From Isoetes taiwanensis (taxonomy: Eukaryota; Streptophyta; Lycopodiopsida; Isoetales; Isoetaceae), in the NCBI GenBank assembly GCA_021234155.1, contig JAJEKV010000058.1:4970600-5034599 (forward strand): DNA of 64,000 bases, in the 5' to 3' direction. The notes beneath the pieces are model-generated. The model was not told the DNA's origin. It did not search any database and worked only from the letters and a program-made list of their open reading frames with translations. This document shows, piece after piece, positions 1 to 12,908 of the stretch. Every line of letters starts with the position of its first letter. The stretch's first letter is position 1. A program made the translations under genes and the position numbers.

Positions 1-1458
1 TGCAAAAAACAATCAGCGCACAGTTATGCTGATTCCATATATCAATTAATAAGGTGTATGCCACCTCCGTTATATTATTCAGGACATCATAAATTCAAGA
101 CTGCGCTCTTAGTTCTTCAAATTTTATGGTTATATCCCTGAATTTATAGCAAGATCTAGCGTAGTCCAAGGAATTGTTTGCCAAAAATGCAACTTAACAT
201 CATAAGAAAATGACATCTCTCAGATTGGTTGAGGGATTTCCAACAATTAGAAAATATTAAACCTGATAAGGTTACATTTATCTCATTTGGGCACTTGAGA
301 GCCTAGCAGACATGGAACAGCTTATGCATATCCCATCATAATATTGTCATATAAACTGCACTGCTAATACGTAATCAGAATTAAGAAACAGAAAATGTGT
401 TATTACAAATGGCATCATCACAACAATAAGCAATATTGACTGTTATTATGGAAGTCTGGCCTTCTAGATAGAATAGCAACACAGAAAGGCAGATAATAGT
501 ACCTTTGCAGTACTTCCTAGTCCATTCTGGTGCAGTAAACTTCTTTCATACTTTGTGTCTTTGATTGCCATCTTGGGTTAAACATTTTACTTTAAAGAGG
601 TAATGCTGGCCCCATCTTTCCATCAATGGATACATATATTAAAATTGAATGCAGGGTTTCAAATGTAACAATATGAAAGGGGCAAAATATTGAGTCTGGG
701 TTTTTAGATCACCTTGCACCTCTACTAAATGGGCTGCCATGGATGCTCATACCAAAAGAATCCTTAACGCGTATCAAGGAGACAATATCAATTTGTCAAT
801 AAGCTCTGTTGAAGGAATTACTGATGCTTTAAATGCCTCATCCCACTCTATTTCAATTCTTCAGCGCACTTTGTTGATGTTGCTAGCATGAAAAAAAAAA
901 GCTCAGTTAGCACATAATAAATCATGTAAATTTAACTGCAGAAAATGACATGCAGATATACAGTCCAGGGGGAACAAATCCACTCACCAGATACCATATT
1001 GTCATCAAGCATCCATTTTTCTGCAATAGAATTCAATACAAAGTCAGTGGTATAGCTAGTTGGAAGAATTATAACTACCATAAGGCATTTCAACTACTGT
1101 GCTTTTATGAAGCTCTGGGAAAAAGAGTAGTTAGAGCACATCAAGACCAAGTTTAGGCATATAAGATACGAAAATGTGAGCAAACACAGAATTTGTATCT
1201 ATAATGGCTGGTTATCACGTATCAAAGAAAAGACACAAAGTAACAATATAAAACATATATGTTGTAGAAATTTAAAACTTGTCAAAGATCCAATGTGCAA
1301 CCAAATAAAATGTCCATACCATTGTAGACTGTCTGATATAGGTCTTTCCTTTGGAGTTCTTCTTACTTTCACCTTCAAGATGTATGTCAATCTATTTTCC
1401 AAAATCCATGAGATGCAATCCATTTTGTGGAGAGAAGACCTGAATATGTATGGAATCC
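1..1458. other. intergenic stretch, no gene recognised
   Basis: AT-rich sequence with only short open frames and no conserved motif that I can recognise. The 3' part may be 3' flank of the tentative minus-strand gene that follows. No repeat array or RNA gene is seen. Confidence 0.4.
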
Positions 1459-2310
1459 TTAACTCTGCAAATATATGACTACATATTGCTTGTAATTAGG
1501 TACAGCATCAAATGAGCTACTCGAACCTCTTGGCTTCAAAAATACTTGAAGAGTGGATGCTAGATATGGTGCAAACCTTGCCCAAACAACTGAAAAGGCA
1601 ATTCCTAAAGCATATAAAGCCAAGGTCTCAATCAAACCATCAAATCGAGAAGGGAAAACCAAGGGACAAAACCAAGAAGATTATCAGATTAATCACATGA
1701 GAAGAATAAGCATTCACCTTCTACCGTAATTGCGGTGACAGTTCTTGAAGTTTGCTATATCATCTGATTTGAGTTTTTTCGGTAGATGCATGTAGTGTCA
1801 GAGATCTTTACAATTTGTATAGCTATTAGCTAATGCTCCATACCCATTCAGGCCTGTTATCTTTTATTTCTGCATGAAAAATACACAGTTCACGGGGTTC
1901 AGAGTTAAAAATATGTGTCATGTATAGCTTTATATATCTCCAGGCTGCCAAGATAACAGATTGATCACAGCAATGCATATTCAAAAAAATATAACATGGA
2001 CATGACTAAAATAAAACCTCAGCCTGGAGATGTAATATATGGATGCTCATCGGAATCTCAATGAAGCATTCCAGTTTCACGCATAACTCAAAACTCTGAA
2101 CTCTATAGATTAGATGTCAGCCAAAGAAGTAGAAAACTTACCAGGAGTTGTTACGTACCCTAGATAATTTGTGCCAGAACATCGAAAATCTCCACATATC
2201 GACCTAACCCAACTCAGCTTAATACCGGATTCTGTTTGTAAGTTGGGCAAAATCAACGAATTAGGCTTTGTAAGCCAGGCAGTGGCCGCAATTGGATTCT
2301 GGAGCCGGAT
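1459..2310 (-). CDS. tentative three-exon gene, unknown product with one hydrophobic segment
   Basis: I do not recognise this product. Three open stretches on the minus strand are flanked by plausible splice sites. The first, about 2310-2142, has a basic, Ser/Thr-rich reading with few acids, like an organelle transit peptide, and ends at a good donor (G|GTAAGT type). The second, about 1797-1718, reads MHLPKKLKSDDIANFKNCHR and ends at AG|GTGAAT. The third, 1626-1459, starts after an AG and contains a hydrophobic segment (LALYALGIAFSVVW), then a Ser-rich tail and a stop codon. The start codon is unresolved: an in-frame TAG lies just before the first stretch. The order transit-like leader, charged segment, single membrane span would suit a small organellar membrane protein, but this is inference and the exons could be chance. 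Confidence 0.3.
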
Positions 2311-3095
2311 CTATGCATTCAACCTGGGCATCGCTAGGAAGAGCTCAATCTGAGCCTCAATCGATGGGCCTGAAATATGGCGGCATCCATACCATCGACC
2401 ACCGACATATGATCTAGTGCAAATCATGTGGAAAAACATTGCAATTTCTAGACCCAAAATTCCATTTTCCAAATCATAGGAAAATTTACATGCTCGATTT
2501 TTGGAAACCGGAAATTTTTCCCGGCAGTTAAATACCTTTCAACCTTAGGAAATTAATTTGGAAAAAAAATCCAAAAAATTTTCGGCATGTCGGAAAAACC
2601 AAATTTAAAAAATAGATTACCAAGAAAGACTCAATGGTTTATGTATTACATAACATAAGGATAACGGAAAAATGATTTGAAATATAAAGATATATTTAAT
2701 GGTCGATATATGTCAGGGCTTAAAGGCATTGGCACATGCCCCTACATAAATTAAGAGTCAATATAGACGCACTACCTATACTGCATCTACAGAATAACAT
2801 TTTTACGTTCTCGAACACATGCAATTGCTATCCTCTAGACCTAACTATCTTGAACACATGCAACTGCTATCCCCTATATCATCATGTCGCAATAAATAAT
2901 CCTTTTTATATTATCCCCAACCAAAGTGACTTTCTTATATTGCCTTCAACCAAAGTGATCCAACGGTCGACATTTGATGCTGCAATCCAACGGCCAAAGA
3001 TTTCATGCTAAGCTTAAGGTTTAGGTTCGCAGTTTTAGGTGTGCAGGGTATACCTTAGTTGCATGTGTGTGTATCGCCTACATGTTTCAAGTAAA
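2311..3095. other. intergenic stretch upstream of eS30
   Basis: No coding region is recognised. A short tandem duplication (period about 39 bases, each unit beginning GAACACATGCAA) lies at 2813-2875. The sequence is otherwise AT-rich and unremarkable. Confidence 0.4.
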
Positions 3096-3122
3096 GCCCA
3101 ACAATGCTGGGCACCATTATTG
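3096..3122 (+). mobile_element. possible old Helitron 3' end
   Basis: The hairpin GCCCAACAATGCTGGGC followed by ACCATTATTG closely resembles, in the opposite orientation, the clear Helitron 3' end at 16868-16895 (GCCCAGCAACGCTGGGC then ACCGTTACTAG). The CTAG terminus itself is not kept here, so it is called only as a relic. It lies about 270 bases upstream of the eS30 start codon. Confidence 0.35.
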
Positions 3123-3250
3123 CTGCACGCTTTCTAATTACGGCCAAAATATTGCTTTCTCATTGCGGCCAAAACATTTAGAGACTCCCAACTTATGCCC
3201 ATTAGTGGTCCAGGTCCAGAATATTTTATGCCACCTTAATCAATCCAACC

Positions 3251-3290
3251 AAACCCTACAGATAACAAATAGTACCAAGAGGAACCCTAA
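3251..3290 (+). promoter_or_regulatory. telo-box motifs in the eS30 promoter
   Basis: AAACCCTA at 3251-3258 and AACCCTAA at 3283-3290 match the telo-box found in promoters of plant ribosomal protein genes. They lie 80-120 bases upstream of the eS30 ATG, the usual place. A site II-like AGCCCA (TGGGCT on the other strand) is at 3095-3100 but overlaps a Helitron-like hairpin. Confidence 0.55.
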
Positions 3291-3369
3291 TTAGGGCAAC
3301 TCTTGGTGAGGTTACAGCCACAGCGTTGGAAGCCATCGCCAAGCGCAAAAGCTATCGCCATCGCAAAGA

Positions 3370-3641
3370 ATGAGTAAGGTTCATGGATCCCTTGCCCGAG
3401 CGGGTAAGGTTAGGGGCCAAACTCCGAAGGTAGCAAAGCAAGACAAGAAGAAAAGGCCCAAAGGTCGGGCTTACAAACGTATTCAATACAACCGCCGCTT
3501 TGTCACTGCAGGTATGTTTTTTAAGTGTTTTTCAAGTGGAGATTGAAGCACACCATGTTGTTTTACTGATCGATACATCCGCACATAATTTTAGTGGTTG
3601 GTTTTGGGAAGAAACGTGGCCCTAATTCTTCCGAGAAGTAA
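3370..3641 (+). CDS. RPS30: 40S ribosomal protein eS30 (RPS30), two exons
   Basis: Structural protein of the cytosolic small ribosomal subunit. Exon 1 (3370-3511) encodes [20 protein letters not shown] through RRFVTA. The intron (3512-3594) begins GTATGT and ends TTTTAG. Exon 2 (3595-3641) encodes [15 protein letters not shown] and a stop. The spliced product is 62 residues, the standard length of the plant protein, very rich in Lys/Arg, and agrees with the family along its whole length. As in plants, there is no N-terminal ubiquitin-like fusion of the kind found in animal FAU. The ATG is fixed by the conserved N-terminus. Telo-box motifs lie just upstream, as expected for coordinated ribosomal protein expression. 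I see no damage; this is a host housekeeping gene. Confidence 0.95.
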
Positions 3642-5907
3642 AATGAAGGTATTCTATTTGGTCTATTGTGTTAGTTTTCTGGCTGTTTCTTAAATAAAGT
3701 ATCATTCATTTCAGCAGTATACAAACTTCTGTGTATGAAGCACATTATCTTTGTTGGGTTTTGTAGGTATAGTTGCCAGGAACATAAATTGGCAAATGTA
3801 GCTCAATTGACAATTTTTCTCCAATTAACCCTACATGGGTAATGTCTCATTTGTACTTATCTGAAGGATATGTAAGGAATCTGTTTTAATGATCTTTCTT
3901 ATGTTATTTAATATCCTAACGTCGATCTGATATTGGAAACTGGTATATTCAAGCTGATATAGCCAATTGCTGTGCTTGATAACTAAACACAAGGAAGGTT
4001 TGTTTATAACAAATTGAGGCTGATTTTTTAATTGAGGCAAAACTGTTATAAACTGCCAAGAATCATATGGTGTTCAAGTTTAGAAGGCTTGTGTTGGTTT
4101 GTGGTATTCAGGACAAAGTCCTATAGAGTTTCTCTGAAGTATGTCTCTCTTTCTTTTATTTTCTTTTCCTTTTCACAATTATGCTACTTTAAAATCAAAG
4201 ACTGTATGTGGGCGACTACAACTAGCATTGGGCAGTTCGTGCACCAGCATTGTGCAAGCAGGATGATCATGAGGACAAGAGGTGTTAATGTGGTAAAAAT
4301 CAGTAAACAGGCTGCCAGTCAGTATTTTTCACCAACAGCTGTGCCCTGGCGATTTCTGTATATAGCATGTTATTGAGCTCAACATGTGGGTGCTTAAAAC
4401 ACTATTTACAGATTGCAAATAATGCAAACGATAAAGAGGTACAGGTTGTGCAACAGAAAGTTCATATATGAATCTTTGATTCATCTTCAAAGACCCTTCA
4501 ATGTTGATTGCAGTATTCACATTAGTTTATCCGACTAATGTGCTATATAAATGGTCTTTTGCAGATCCCTGTCAAGGTAGTACTCGTAAGTTCTATTTAT
4601 CATGTAACTATCCTTGGCAAAAAATTTAGACTAAAGATTTAGTCTAATCATATTTCAAGCTTTAGACTCGAAGATATGTGCAGCCTAGCAAGCATGCTTT
4701 ATAGCCAGTTCAAAGAGCTTATTTTAGGCTCAGGGTCAGGGATGTTGTAACTAGTTTAACAAGGCTATAGATGGGTCTGTTCAGGATGCACAAAAGCTTT
4801 TCAACAAACTCCCAGTTAGAGATGTCATAAGAGATCTGCTAACAGATGCAAACTGAAGGTATCTCTCCTAACCAATGTTATTACATTTGTTATGTTTAAA
4901 AAGCTTTGGCAGCATAGCAGCGTTTTGCAAGATTCCAAAAGTATTCAAAAAAATGGTTGGAGAAAGATGTTTGTCACTTTTTCTCTATTGAGGCTGTCCC
5001 TTCCAACTCTCCATGTGTTCCACCCCTTTTTGATGGCATATGTATCACGTATCTGCGCAGTTGTGATACTGCTTTCGAAAAGAGAGATACAAATCACGAG
5101 ACACAAGTTATGGGCGTACATATGTGACATCTCACTCCTTATTGTTCTGGTTGCCAAGTAGATAAGAAACATGTTGTGCCCCGGATATGAATGGCTGGTA
5201 GGCCACAAACATGTCTTGGAGGCATTTAGTTCTACAAGACAAGAATACTCCAAAGAGACCTTCGTAGAATGAGGTGTGAATTTAAACTAAAACAATTAGA
5301 GACAAAAAAGATTTACCTGAGGGGACATGAGAACCAAATAATGAGAACATTGATTTTTTTTATCTATGTGCCTTACTAATTCTGCAAAGGGCACTTGATT
5401 CTGCTCTGCTCATTAGCAGACATATAACTTTGCATAGTAGGAGCTTCATTCTGACTATGCGTCTTACGAATGCCACTTCATTCTGATCTGCTCATTTCGC
5501 AGATATATAACTCCTTTGGTTTCCTTTTACTCATGTAGCATAATTTGTTTTATCGTGGGTTTTGCAAGGTATAACCAGCTTGTTCATCAATTGCCCAGCC
5601 CTGTAAATTGTTTTAATCATTGGCATATAGGCAGAAGTTAGGTGGATGTCATTAACTTCCACCTAAAGGAAGTTAAGAAAGGCCTTCTGCTATGCCAGTA
5701 GCTTGATGCCAGAATACATCTCAGCTTTGTGAAAATATACCTTCAATTTCATCGAGCTGTGGGGCTTCAATCTTTATTTATATCATAGATTTATAAAATT
5801 GCAGTCAAGCGTGTCTTCCATAGTTGTTTTGTGCTTGTGATATGCATTTGTGATCTGGTAATTCCTGACTCAAATGCACTAGGATGGAGAAGCTTGCAGT
5901 ATGCAGA

Positions 5908-6090
5908 AGACCATACTTCAGGCGGTATGACAACAAGCTTTTGTTTTAATATTGGGAAAATAGAAACAACAAAATTTATATTACTGTGAAAGAAGACCAT
6001 ACTTCAGGCGGCGCAGATGTTTGTGAGCAAGTTTCTCAGGTACTTGACAAAGATAAAGGTCCATAAGACCATACTTCAGGCGGTGCAGAT
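5908..6090 (+). repeat. three-copy direct repeat
   Basis: The 18-mer AGACCATACTTCAGGCGG occurs at about 5908, 5994 and 6066. The last two copies also share about 55 bases of following sequence (GTGCAGATGTTTGTGAGCAA type), so this is a partial tandem duplication of about 72-86 bases. Confidence 0.75.
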
Positions 6091-6334
6091 GTTTGTGAGC
6101 AAGTTCTTGACAAAGATAAAAAGTCCATTATCTGTGGGTGCATTAGGCAATAGTCATCTCGGCTGACCACATTTCGTGGATGACTCTGAAGATAACTTCT
6201 CATTTTTGTGTAGCAAACTCGTATCTCCTCTTGAAGTGGATATCGTTTTCTTTAAGAAGAGCAAGGTCTTGTTCATTGCATAAATGCTTACAATCTACAA
6301 TTTTGATTGAGTTGTTGGTTTACCTCGACGTGAT

Positions 6335-6442
6335 CTTGGCAGGTGGCAAGGTTGGCCAAAGACCCAACCCCTCCTGGGTGAACTTATTCTTGGCGGGTGG
6401 CAAGGTTGGCCAAAGACCCAACCCCTCCGAGCCAAACTTATT
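6335..6442 (+). repeat. 54-base tandem duplication
   Basis: Two adjacent copies of a 54-base unit starting CTTGGC(A/G)GGTGGCAAGG and ending AACTTATT. They differ at only a few positions near the end of the unit. Confidence 0.85.
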
Positions 6443-7220
6443 CTTGCATATGCCATTGCTTGGATGGTTCTAATGGAGGGACAATTCTGGCGGATACGGT
6501 TAGTGACGCTTCTCTGCTATGATGTGGCACTTCAAAATGTATTCACCCAACACCGGGTTGGGCGGGTTAGGATTAGGTTGTTTCCCCCTGGTGCAGTGGT
6601 GACAGCTTCCATAGCTTCTCACCTCAGTCCACAGGGGTAAAGCTGTTGCATAATGATTAGTTCCAGTTAATCCTTCAGAATAGGTTAGTTGTGGTAAGAA
6701 TTCATGCATAGTAGGGATGGGAGGGCTTGGAATGCTGAACTTAAGATGGCAATTCTAGTGCTTGTCGACCACCCGAGGCATCGCTAGGGTTGGAGCTAGG
6801 GTTCTTCAGTGCAACGGGATGTGTTGTGTCATGAAGGCCCGGGGCCGTAGATGGACTGTAACCCAGTTATGCAAGTGTCTCTCTTCATGGGGCGGTTGCC
6901 TTGGGATCTCCTTGGCAGGTTAGTTTACCTGTGACTGGTTAGTTTACCTCACTCCCCACTTCTGGAGTTACGCCGGGATGCGTTCCTAGGCAATTCCCCT
7001 CTTGGTTGAAAAGCCAGGATGGGTCCCGACCCTTGGGGGCTCAGCATCCCTCATGTTGGTCGGGGAGGCCGGGCCTCCGTGATGACGTGTAAAAGCAGAA
7101 CGTCCAAGCCCGCAAGGGTTGAGAAAGCGGGAGTAATCCCCTTGGTGTGGTTCCTTAGAAGGCGAGCCGATGCCCACTATGGGTAGGGTTGTCCTATTGG
7201 ACACGTGCCGGAGATATTAG

Positions 7221-7475
7221 GGGTGGCCACATGCAATATTTGCTGCCTCCACCTCCGTATCTGAATCTGATACGAGAGCAGCTACGAGAGAGGTGAAGAG
7301 AGGGAAATTGAAGGGGAAAGAGCTGCAGAAGAGAGGGGAAGCAACAAATTAAACTAGTTTTTCTGGATGCACCCTCCTCAGAAGTGGAAGCCGCCGATTT
7401 GAAACGGAGGCCTCCACCTCCGTTTTTACCTGAAAATCTGTCGGTGGGAAGGAAAAAATAATCATGTGGCCACCC
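7221..7475. mobile_element. short MITE with 13-base inverted repeats
   Basis: GGGTGGCCACATG at 7221-7233 is exactly inverted at 7463-7475 (CATGTGGCCACCC), with a non-coding 255-base body between. TTA lies next to each end (with one extra G on the left), which suggests a TTA target duplication as in PIF/Harbinger-type Tourist MITEs. A family name cannot be fixed from one copy. The ends resemble those of the larger foldback element at 29524 and 51432 (GGCCACATG). Confidence 0.55.
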
Positions 7476-7722
7476 TTATTGACTAAACGGAGTGCAACGC
7501 CCGGAGCTCCATTGCACCCGTTCATGTTGGGATTGTTCGGGGGGTGGTGCTGCTCCCTGCTGGTGTCCCGATCTAGGCGGAAGGACACACCGAAAGGGCT
7601 TTGCCTATAAGGTGGGGGGAGCGTCATCACTCATATATAATGCATGTTCATTTTTTCCATTTCATATTTTTTTGATCTAATTTCGTTGCAATTGATTTTC
7701 ATGCCGCCACGTGTTGTGTTTC

Positions 7723-8110
7723 AGCCCTATATAGGAAAAGCGAGAATCCCAATTTCGCCCAATTTGCACATCAATCCCCAATTCCAAATTAAGCGAGCAA
7801 TCGATCACAATTAGTGGCCCCGCTAGTTGTCTCGCCCCATGCCAAAGTTCGCATTCAATCCCCAATTAAGCGCCTCTGCTAAAGGTTTGCTGGCGGTGAC
7901 ATTTCTGATTGAAGCGGGGATACAAAATCGAAGCATTTTCTTGGCTATGGAGGTAGATGCAAAGGCGCATTTTCTTGGTGAGGAGGCGGTGGCGGGAGGC
8001 ATTTCCTTGGCGGAGGAGGAGGGCGGCTTCTACAAGCCCATGGCCAAAGTACTTTGCGAAATAGATCCGGAAGCTCGAGACAAAGTCGGCTCGGACAAGC
8101 CATACGGTAC
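7723..8110 (+). CDS. possible first exon of an unknown gene
   Basis: I do not recognise this protein. A TATA-like CTATATAG (about 7723-7731) is followed about 220 bases later by an ATG (7947) opening a frame that begins MEVDAKAHFLGEEAVAGG and then runs through an acidic, Gly/Glu-rich stretch to DKPYG. The local rise in GC and the acidic composition suggest real coding sequence more than chance. A frame upstream of this ATG is open back to 7827, so the start is uncertain. A possible donor follows DKPYG (G|GTACCA, weak); the next exon was not found. It could equally be a gene relic. Confidence 0.25.
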
Positions 8111-11100
8111 CATGCATGCGTATCTGTATATTTCTTTGCATCTTTTGCCTCCTTCAATAGTTCTGGAATGGGTCTGCAGGGAGTTTTAGTCACCTTCAAC
8201 GGCAAGGTTAAGCAAGCATAGAGCTTGCCATAGTCTTCTGTTTCGTGGCTGCATAGCTCTTATAGATGGGATCTGCAGAGAAAATTGGGTGGATGTATTT
8301 TTGGAAGTGACTGAACCCAAGTTCTTTAGATCAGAGGTAATCTTATCTGTCTGCTGCCATGCCTTTCTGTATCGCTATGGCTATGGTTTATGCTTTGCTG
8401 GAGCTAGGCCTTCATGCTTTTTGCACATCGGCAAATAAGGGCTTTGGCATGATCTCTGTTTCTTTGCTATGTTTTTCTTCTGCAATTTTTCTAAATCGTG
8501 AAGTTCGTTGAAAGAAGAGCATGATATTTTATACCAGGTCATTTGAGTAGGTCGAAGGCGGGAACTTTGGCGTCTTTGCAACAGGATCTTTGCCATAGCC
8601 GATTTGTTGAAGGCTCTTTAGATTTGACATTGAATTAGATATTTTGTGCAAATCCGCCGCCATACTTCTCTGGTCGAGAGCGCTCAATGTGGTGATTGCG
8701 AAACATCCATTGTGAAGGGGACTTCTTCGTGAAAGGGGTTCTTTGTGTGTGGACAGCTTGCGATGAGATGCAATGGCGTTTTCTTAGGGCATCGAAAATT
8801 CAAGAAGAGCAAGCAATCAAGGATGCTACATTTGTGAGCTTTATTTTGGCAAAAGCTTCTTCAATCGGCCTGGAGTATCAAACCCTTGAACTTCTTAAGG
8901 ACGAGGCTGCATAATGGTCCCACCGAGGCTACATAATGAGTTCCGCCAAGGCCGCGGGGAATGGGAGCACGACACATTCGGGCCTTGATGGATTTAGAAC
9001 ACAATTTCTGCTCGCAAGCAGGTTGAACATCAAACTCGAAAATTTTTGAGAATGCGAGTAACGAGTGGCCATAAATTTGATCTGCTTATTCCAAAAGCAA
9101 AGTATTTTGGGCATCACAGATAAGGTAAACTGCTTATGCAGAGACGAATCTGCATCAAAACATATTGATGAATAATTTTAGAAAGAAACTGAGCCTAATA
9201 TTTGTCCTCTTGTGTGTTGCTTGTGTCCATGCAATCTGCAAAAATAGGAGGTCTAAAGGGCATTTCCAGCAATAACGGGACCAAAATATGGATACGAATT
9301 GGACTTCAATCCTGTGGAAGAGCCATTGTGCCTCTTCCTTTTGTGTTGCTGAACAATACGATGATTAAACTTCATGAAGGTACAAGGCATACCTCCAGGT
9401 CCGTTGTGCAACTTTTAACCATGGGGCTTAGGTGAAAAACACATATAGACTATCATTTTCAAAATCTTACTTAAAGATCACATCAGCCCAACAACCAAAC
9501 TCTGTCTTATTTGGACATTGGCGATTTTAGATGGCTCAGGGGTTGGATGCATGCAATGTAGTCCATTTCCACAGTTGCACCTTCATGGCCTACTTCTACA
9601 ATTGCAACTCCATCACCTTGCACTTCCAAAATCTAGAAAGACACACAATTTTCAATACGACAACATGCATGTGCCACAGTAACCTCCAATCCCAAGCAAT
9701 GTCTTTGTCACATTGCAATGTCCATGTACACAGGGCATGGTATCTCAGATCCCAACATCCATAAAGTTATAATTTCATATACTTAAGAGGAAAACTTAAG
9801 GGTTACATGCATTAAATAAATATTGAGCCTAGAAAGTTGCTTAGAAAACCTGTACAAGAGAAGTTTTTCTATGCCAGCTACTTACACAATACTTAACACA
9901 GTAAAGGGACTAGTTGCATCTTTCAAGTTTACACCTTCCTTTCTAACTAGCAATTTAATTGTAGCTGCGCTTTCCCTTAAAGACAATGCCATAATCACTT
10001 TCTGCAACGTGATACTTCTTGCTCTGAAGTTGGAAGTGCTCTGAAGTTGGAAGTGCCAGATAACAAGTCTGGACATGTAAGATTTGAGAATGGCTTTTCG
10101 AATACCACAACAGGGATTGATGTTGGACCTCTGATGCGTGAGGCCAAAATGTTGGATCAAGTTCAAAATTATAAGGTCCACAAGCAGAAGCATCCCTTTC
10201 TTCCTTTGGGTTACTCTGCAGAGCTCCGGGTCGGCTTGGACAAAATGTGTACTGATATGCCTAGCAAAAAGACGAGAATATGAACTCATACCTGCATTGT
10301 TTTTTGTGTTGTCTGTTGTGTTTGTCGTGCTTGGGCGATGAGTCAGGCGAAACCCTCTCCACACATAGTCTGTAATAGCAGCAAATCCATATTTATTGTT
10401 CAAATGTGCCCTAGCATTTTTTATTAGGTTATTCAAACCCTCTCTACCACTTGGAATCTCTCCACTTTTAGACGCTATACGAAGGTCTAGATAGACAAGT
10501 GGAAAAGGTTTCTCAAAGTCCTGGTGCTATTGGTTAGAGATCACCTCCAAGTAATTGAGAAGTAAATTCTTTAGAGATCTAAATGCATGTAGATCAAATA
10601 GTTTATGTCAGCCCAACTCAAAACGTTTATGAAAATAAGAGCTATGAGGAAGCAAGTAGTTGTGGAGATGAGAAAGTACTTAAAATGTGGACCACGTATC
10701 GGCAAGTAAATGTGACCTACATAGACCATCAGCAGCACAGCATCGGGAAGTAGTTCAACATATAGATTTAAGGAACTTAAAGGGTATTGCTCCTCCACAT
10801 ATGAGGGAAAACCGTGGCCATTGCTCAGACATCTCTCAAGACATTATTGCTTTTGCTGATATATCCTATGTCGTAACACATCGTGAATCAAGTAAATAGC
10901 TAGTTGCGTACATAGTCTAAAATATAAGTTATGATTATTTGGTTCAATGTTAAATGAAGCAGAAAATTCAGAGTGTTCTATGTCCAAGCAAAACCATATT
11001 GCCTCCGTTGATGAAACTATATCTGATTCAATGTGTTGGGTATACTTTTGCTGTTATCCCTTGGTTTTTGTTTTGCATATCTCCTGTAGTAATACATCAT

Positions 11101-12660
11101 ATATTCACGTTGCAGGGTTTAGATGATACCAAGGTAGTTTATAAGAGAAAAGTAGAAGAGCTTCAAATAACCCTTCTTTGAAGGTGCAGGAAGGTATGAG
11201 GTTAAGGTTAGCAACCTCGTAAATGCATATCGTGATGGATATATTTAGTGCATAACTAACTAAGCCTCTGCCTGTCTTTTGGCAAAGCAGATGGTTGAAA
11301 TGGAAATGAAATTGTTACAACTGAAGTTCAAAAATCAACCCTTGGAACATGATCCTGGAGCCATAAAGAGTGGTGATTGCAACAAAATTTTGAGCCAGGC
11401 ACTTCGGCTTTGAATTTGTAGGCTTTTTTTTGAATTTATAGGCAAGAAAATTGTTTGGGCTTCAGTGTCGTGGCATAGGAGAATGGCCAGAGCTGTTTAT
11501 ACGGTAGCTTTGTGCAGATCCACCGGTTCTTAATTCCAAGTTCTTGGCCATAGAGCATGTAAGGAATGTAAGGACGTCTAAATGTAGCGGAGCAAACAAG
11601 ACCACAATCATTTTCAAAATGGCGCATATGCGTACCAAAAGGAAGCCGAAAATATGCCCAATTTGGAGCTCTGGAGCTTTAGTTTTTGTAATTGTAATAG
11701 AGGGTTTGGGAACTAGAACCTCAGTTTTAGACTTGGAAAGGATGACCCAGCTTCTGTCAGCACAGTGCTGGCTAAGTTGAAATTCTTTCTCTTTGGAGCA
11801 GCTCGTACAGATCCTTCAATGTACTAGATTGTTCTACCAAATAAATGGTGCCGTGCAATCCTTATCGTTTTCTTCATTTGGTCATATCTAATGTTTATTT
11901 TTTTCACTTACATGCCGTTATCTTATTGGGTCTAGAACAACCATTTTCTTTGTCATTTCTACAACTAAGCCCGAGTTCATGTTGCATTGCTATGTGTGTG
12001 AGAAATAGTGGAATCACAATATTTTGCGCATAATTGTCCACAGCAACAAAAATACTATTTGATGTATTGCATGTGAAGTTCACATCAACAAAAATATGAC
12101 AACAATAAAATGCATGTTTTTCTTAATTTGTCAAAATTTGGGTTGTGGCAATTTCTTGTGAAGTACCAAAAGCCACATCAACAAAATATTGCAACAATAA
12201 AATGCAATCTTATTCTTTGATGCTATTCAATTTTAAAGCAAAACCTTTTTGGTTTGCACCTATCCTGCGATGGTGATTTGCATCTATCCTGCGATGGACC
12301 CAAATATAAGAAGTAGGTAGGGAAGAGAAACGTTCGCGGCGGCCTTGGCTGCCGCGATAAGTTTCTTGTATCTATTATCCTTATGGAGACCACCGGCTAC
12401 AAACAACTACAATATTAATTTGGCTCATCACTCAAAGGTGGGGCACAACTACAACTTGAGGATGCGATGCATACGTGTCTTTTAACATTCCCATTTATTA
12501 CGTTGATATAGACTTTAAATTACGAGCCCATCATTTTAGCAATGCCTCATTTAAGTCAAACTTTGGAAGTAGCATTTATAATAAAGTATACAAAATATAC
12601 CCAATAGAAGTGAAATTTATAGAAGGTTGAGTATAGACGTGCTCTAGCCTAGATGCCAAT
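8111..12660. other. long stretch without a firm gene
   Basis: Scattered open frames look partly coding but match no family I know: 8696-8914, 10026-10283 (a polar 78-residue frame), 11112-11181 (GLDDTKVVYKRKVEEL, after a good TTGCAG acceptor) and 11292-11412 (MVEMEMKLLQLKFKNQ, after a GCAG acceptor). The last two could be neighbouring coiled-coil exons of one decayed gene. A strong GC hairpin (TCGCGGC/GCCGCGA) lies at about 12335-12358. Confidence 0.3.
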
Positions 12661-12686
12661 GGTTCAATTATATAATAAGTAACTAG

Positions 12687-12694
12687 TATATAAG
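12687..12694 (+). promoter_or_regulatory. TATA box candidate for the aspartic protease gene
   Basis: TATATAAG lies about 215 bases upstream of the protease ATG. A start about 30 bases downstream would give a 5' UTR of about 185 bases. Confidence 0.4.
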
Positions 12695-12908
12695 TACAAA
12701 CATGATGTGTGAAAGCTTGGTCAAGCACGGAATAATAGAAAGTGCCAAAGGATATGACATCTCAAAGGCATGAAAAAGTCTAATGTGCCATGATCTATTT
12801 GGACACCAGGGGCACGTATGTAAGGAGAAGCTTCTTTCAACCATCTAAGAAAACAAGAACATATAGCAATTTGATGAACTACAAGCAAGGTATGAAAAAT
12901 AGCACAAC

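Larger units (their letters stand above)
3642..7220. other. intergenic stretch downstream of eS30
   Basis: No coding region that I can support. The first few hundred bases should hold the eS30 3' UTR. Two small tandem repeats (5908-6090 and 6335-6442) are listed separately. 6540-7200 is more GC-rich and may be an old mobile element, but no ends or domains can be recognised. Confidence 0.4.

Noticed and set aside
6585-6610. Polymerase III A-box (TGGTGCAGTGG) and possible SINE
   Set aside because: No B-box at normal spacing, and no tail or flank features.
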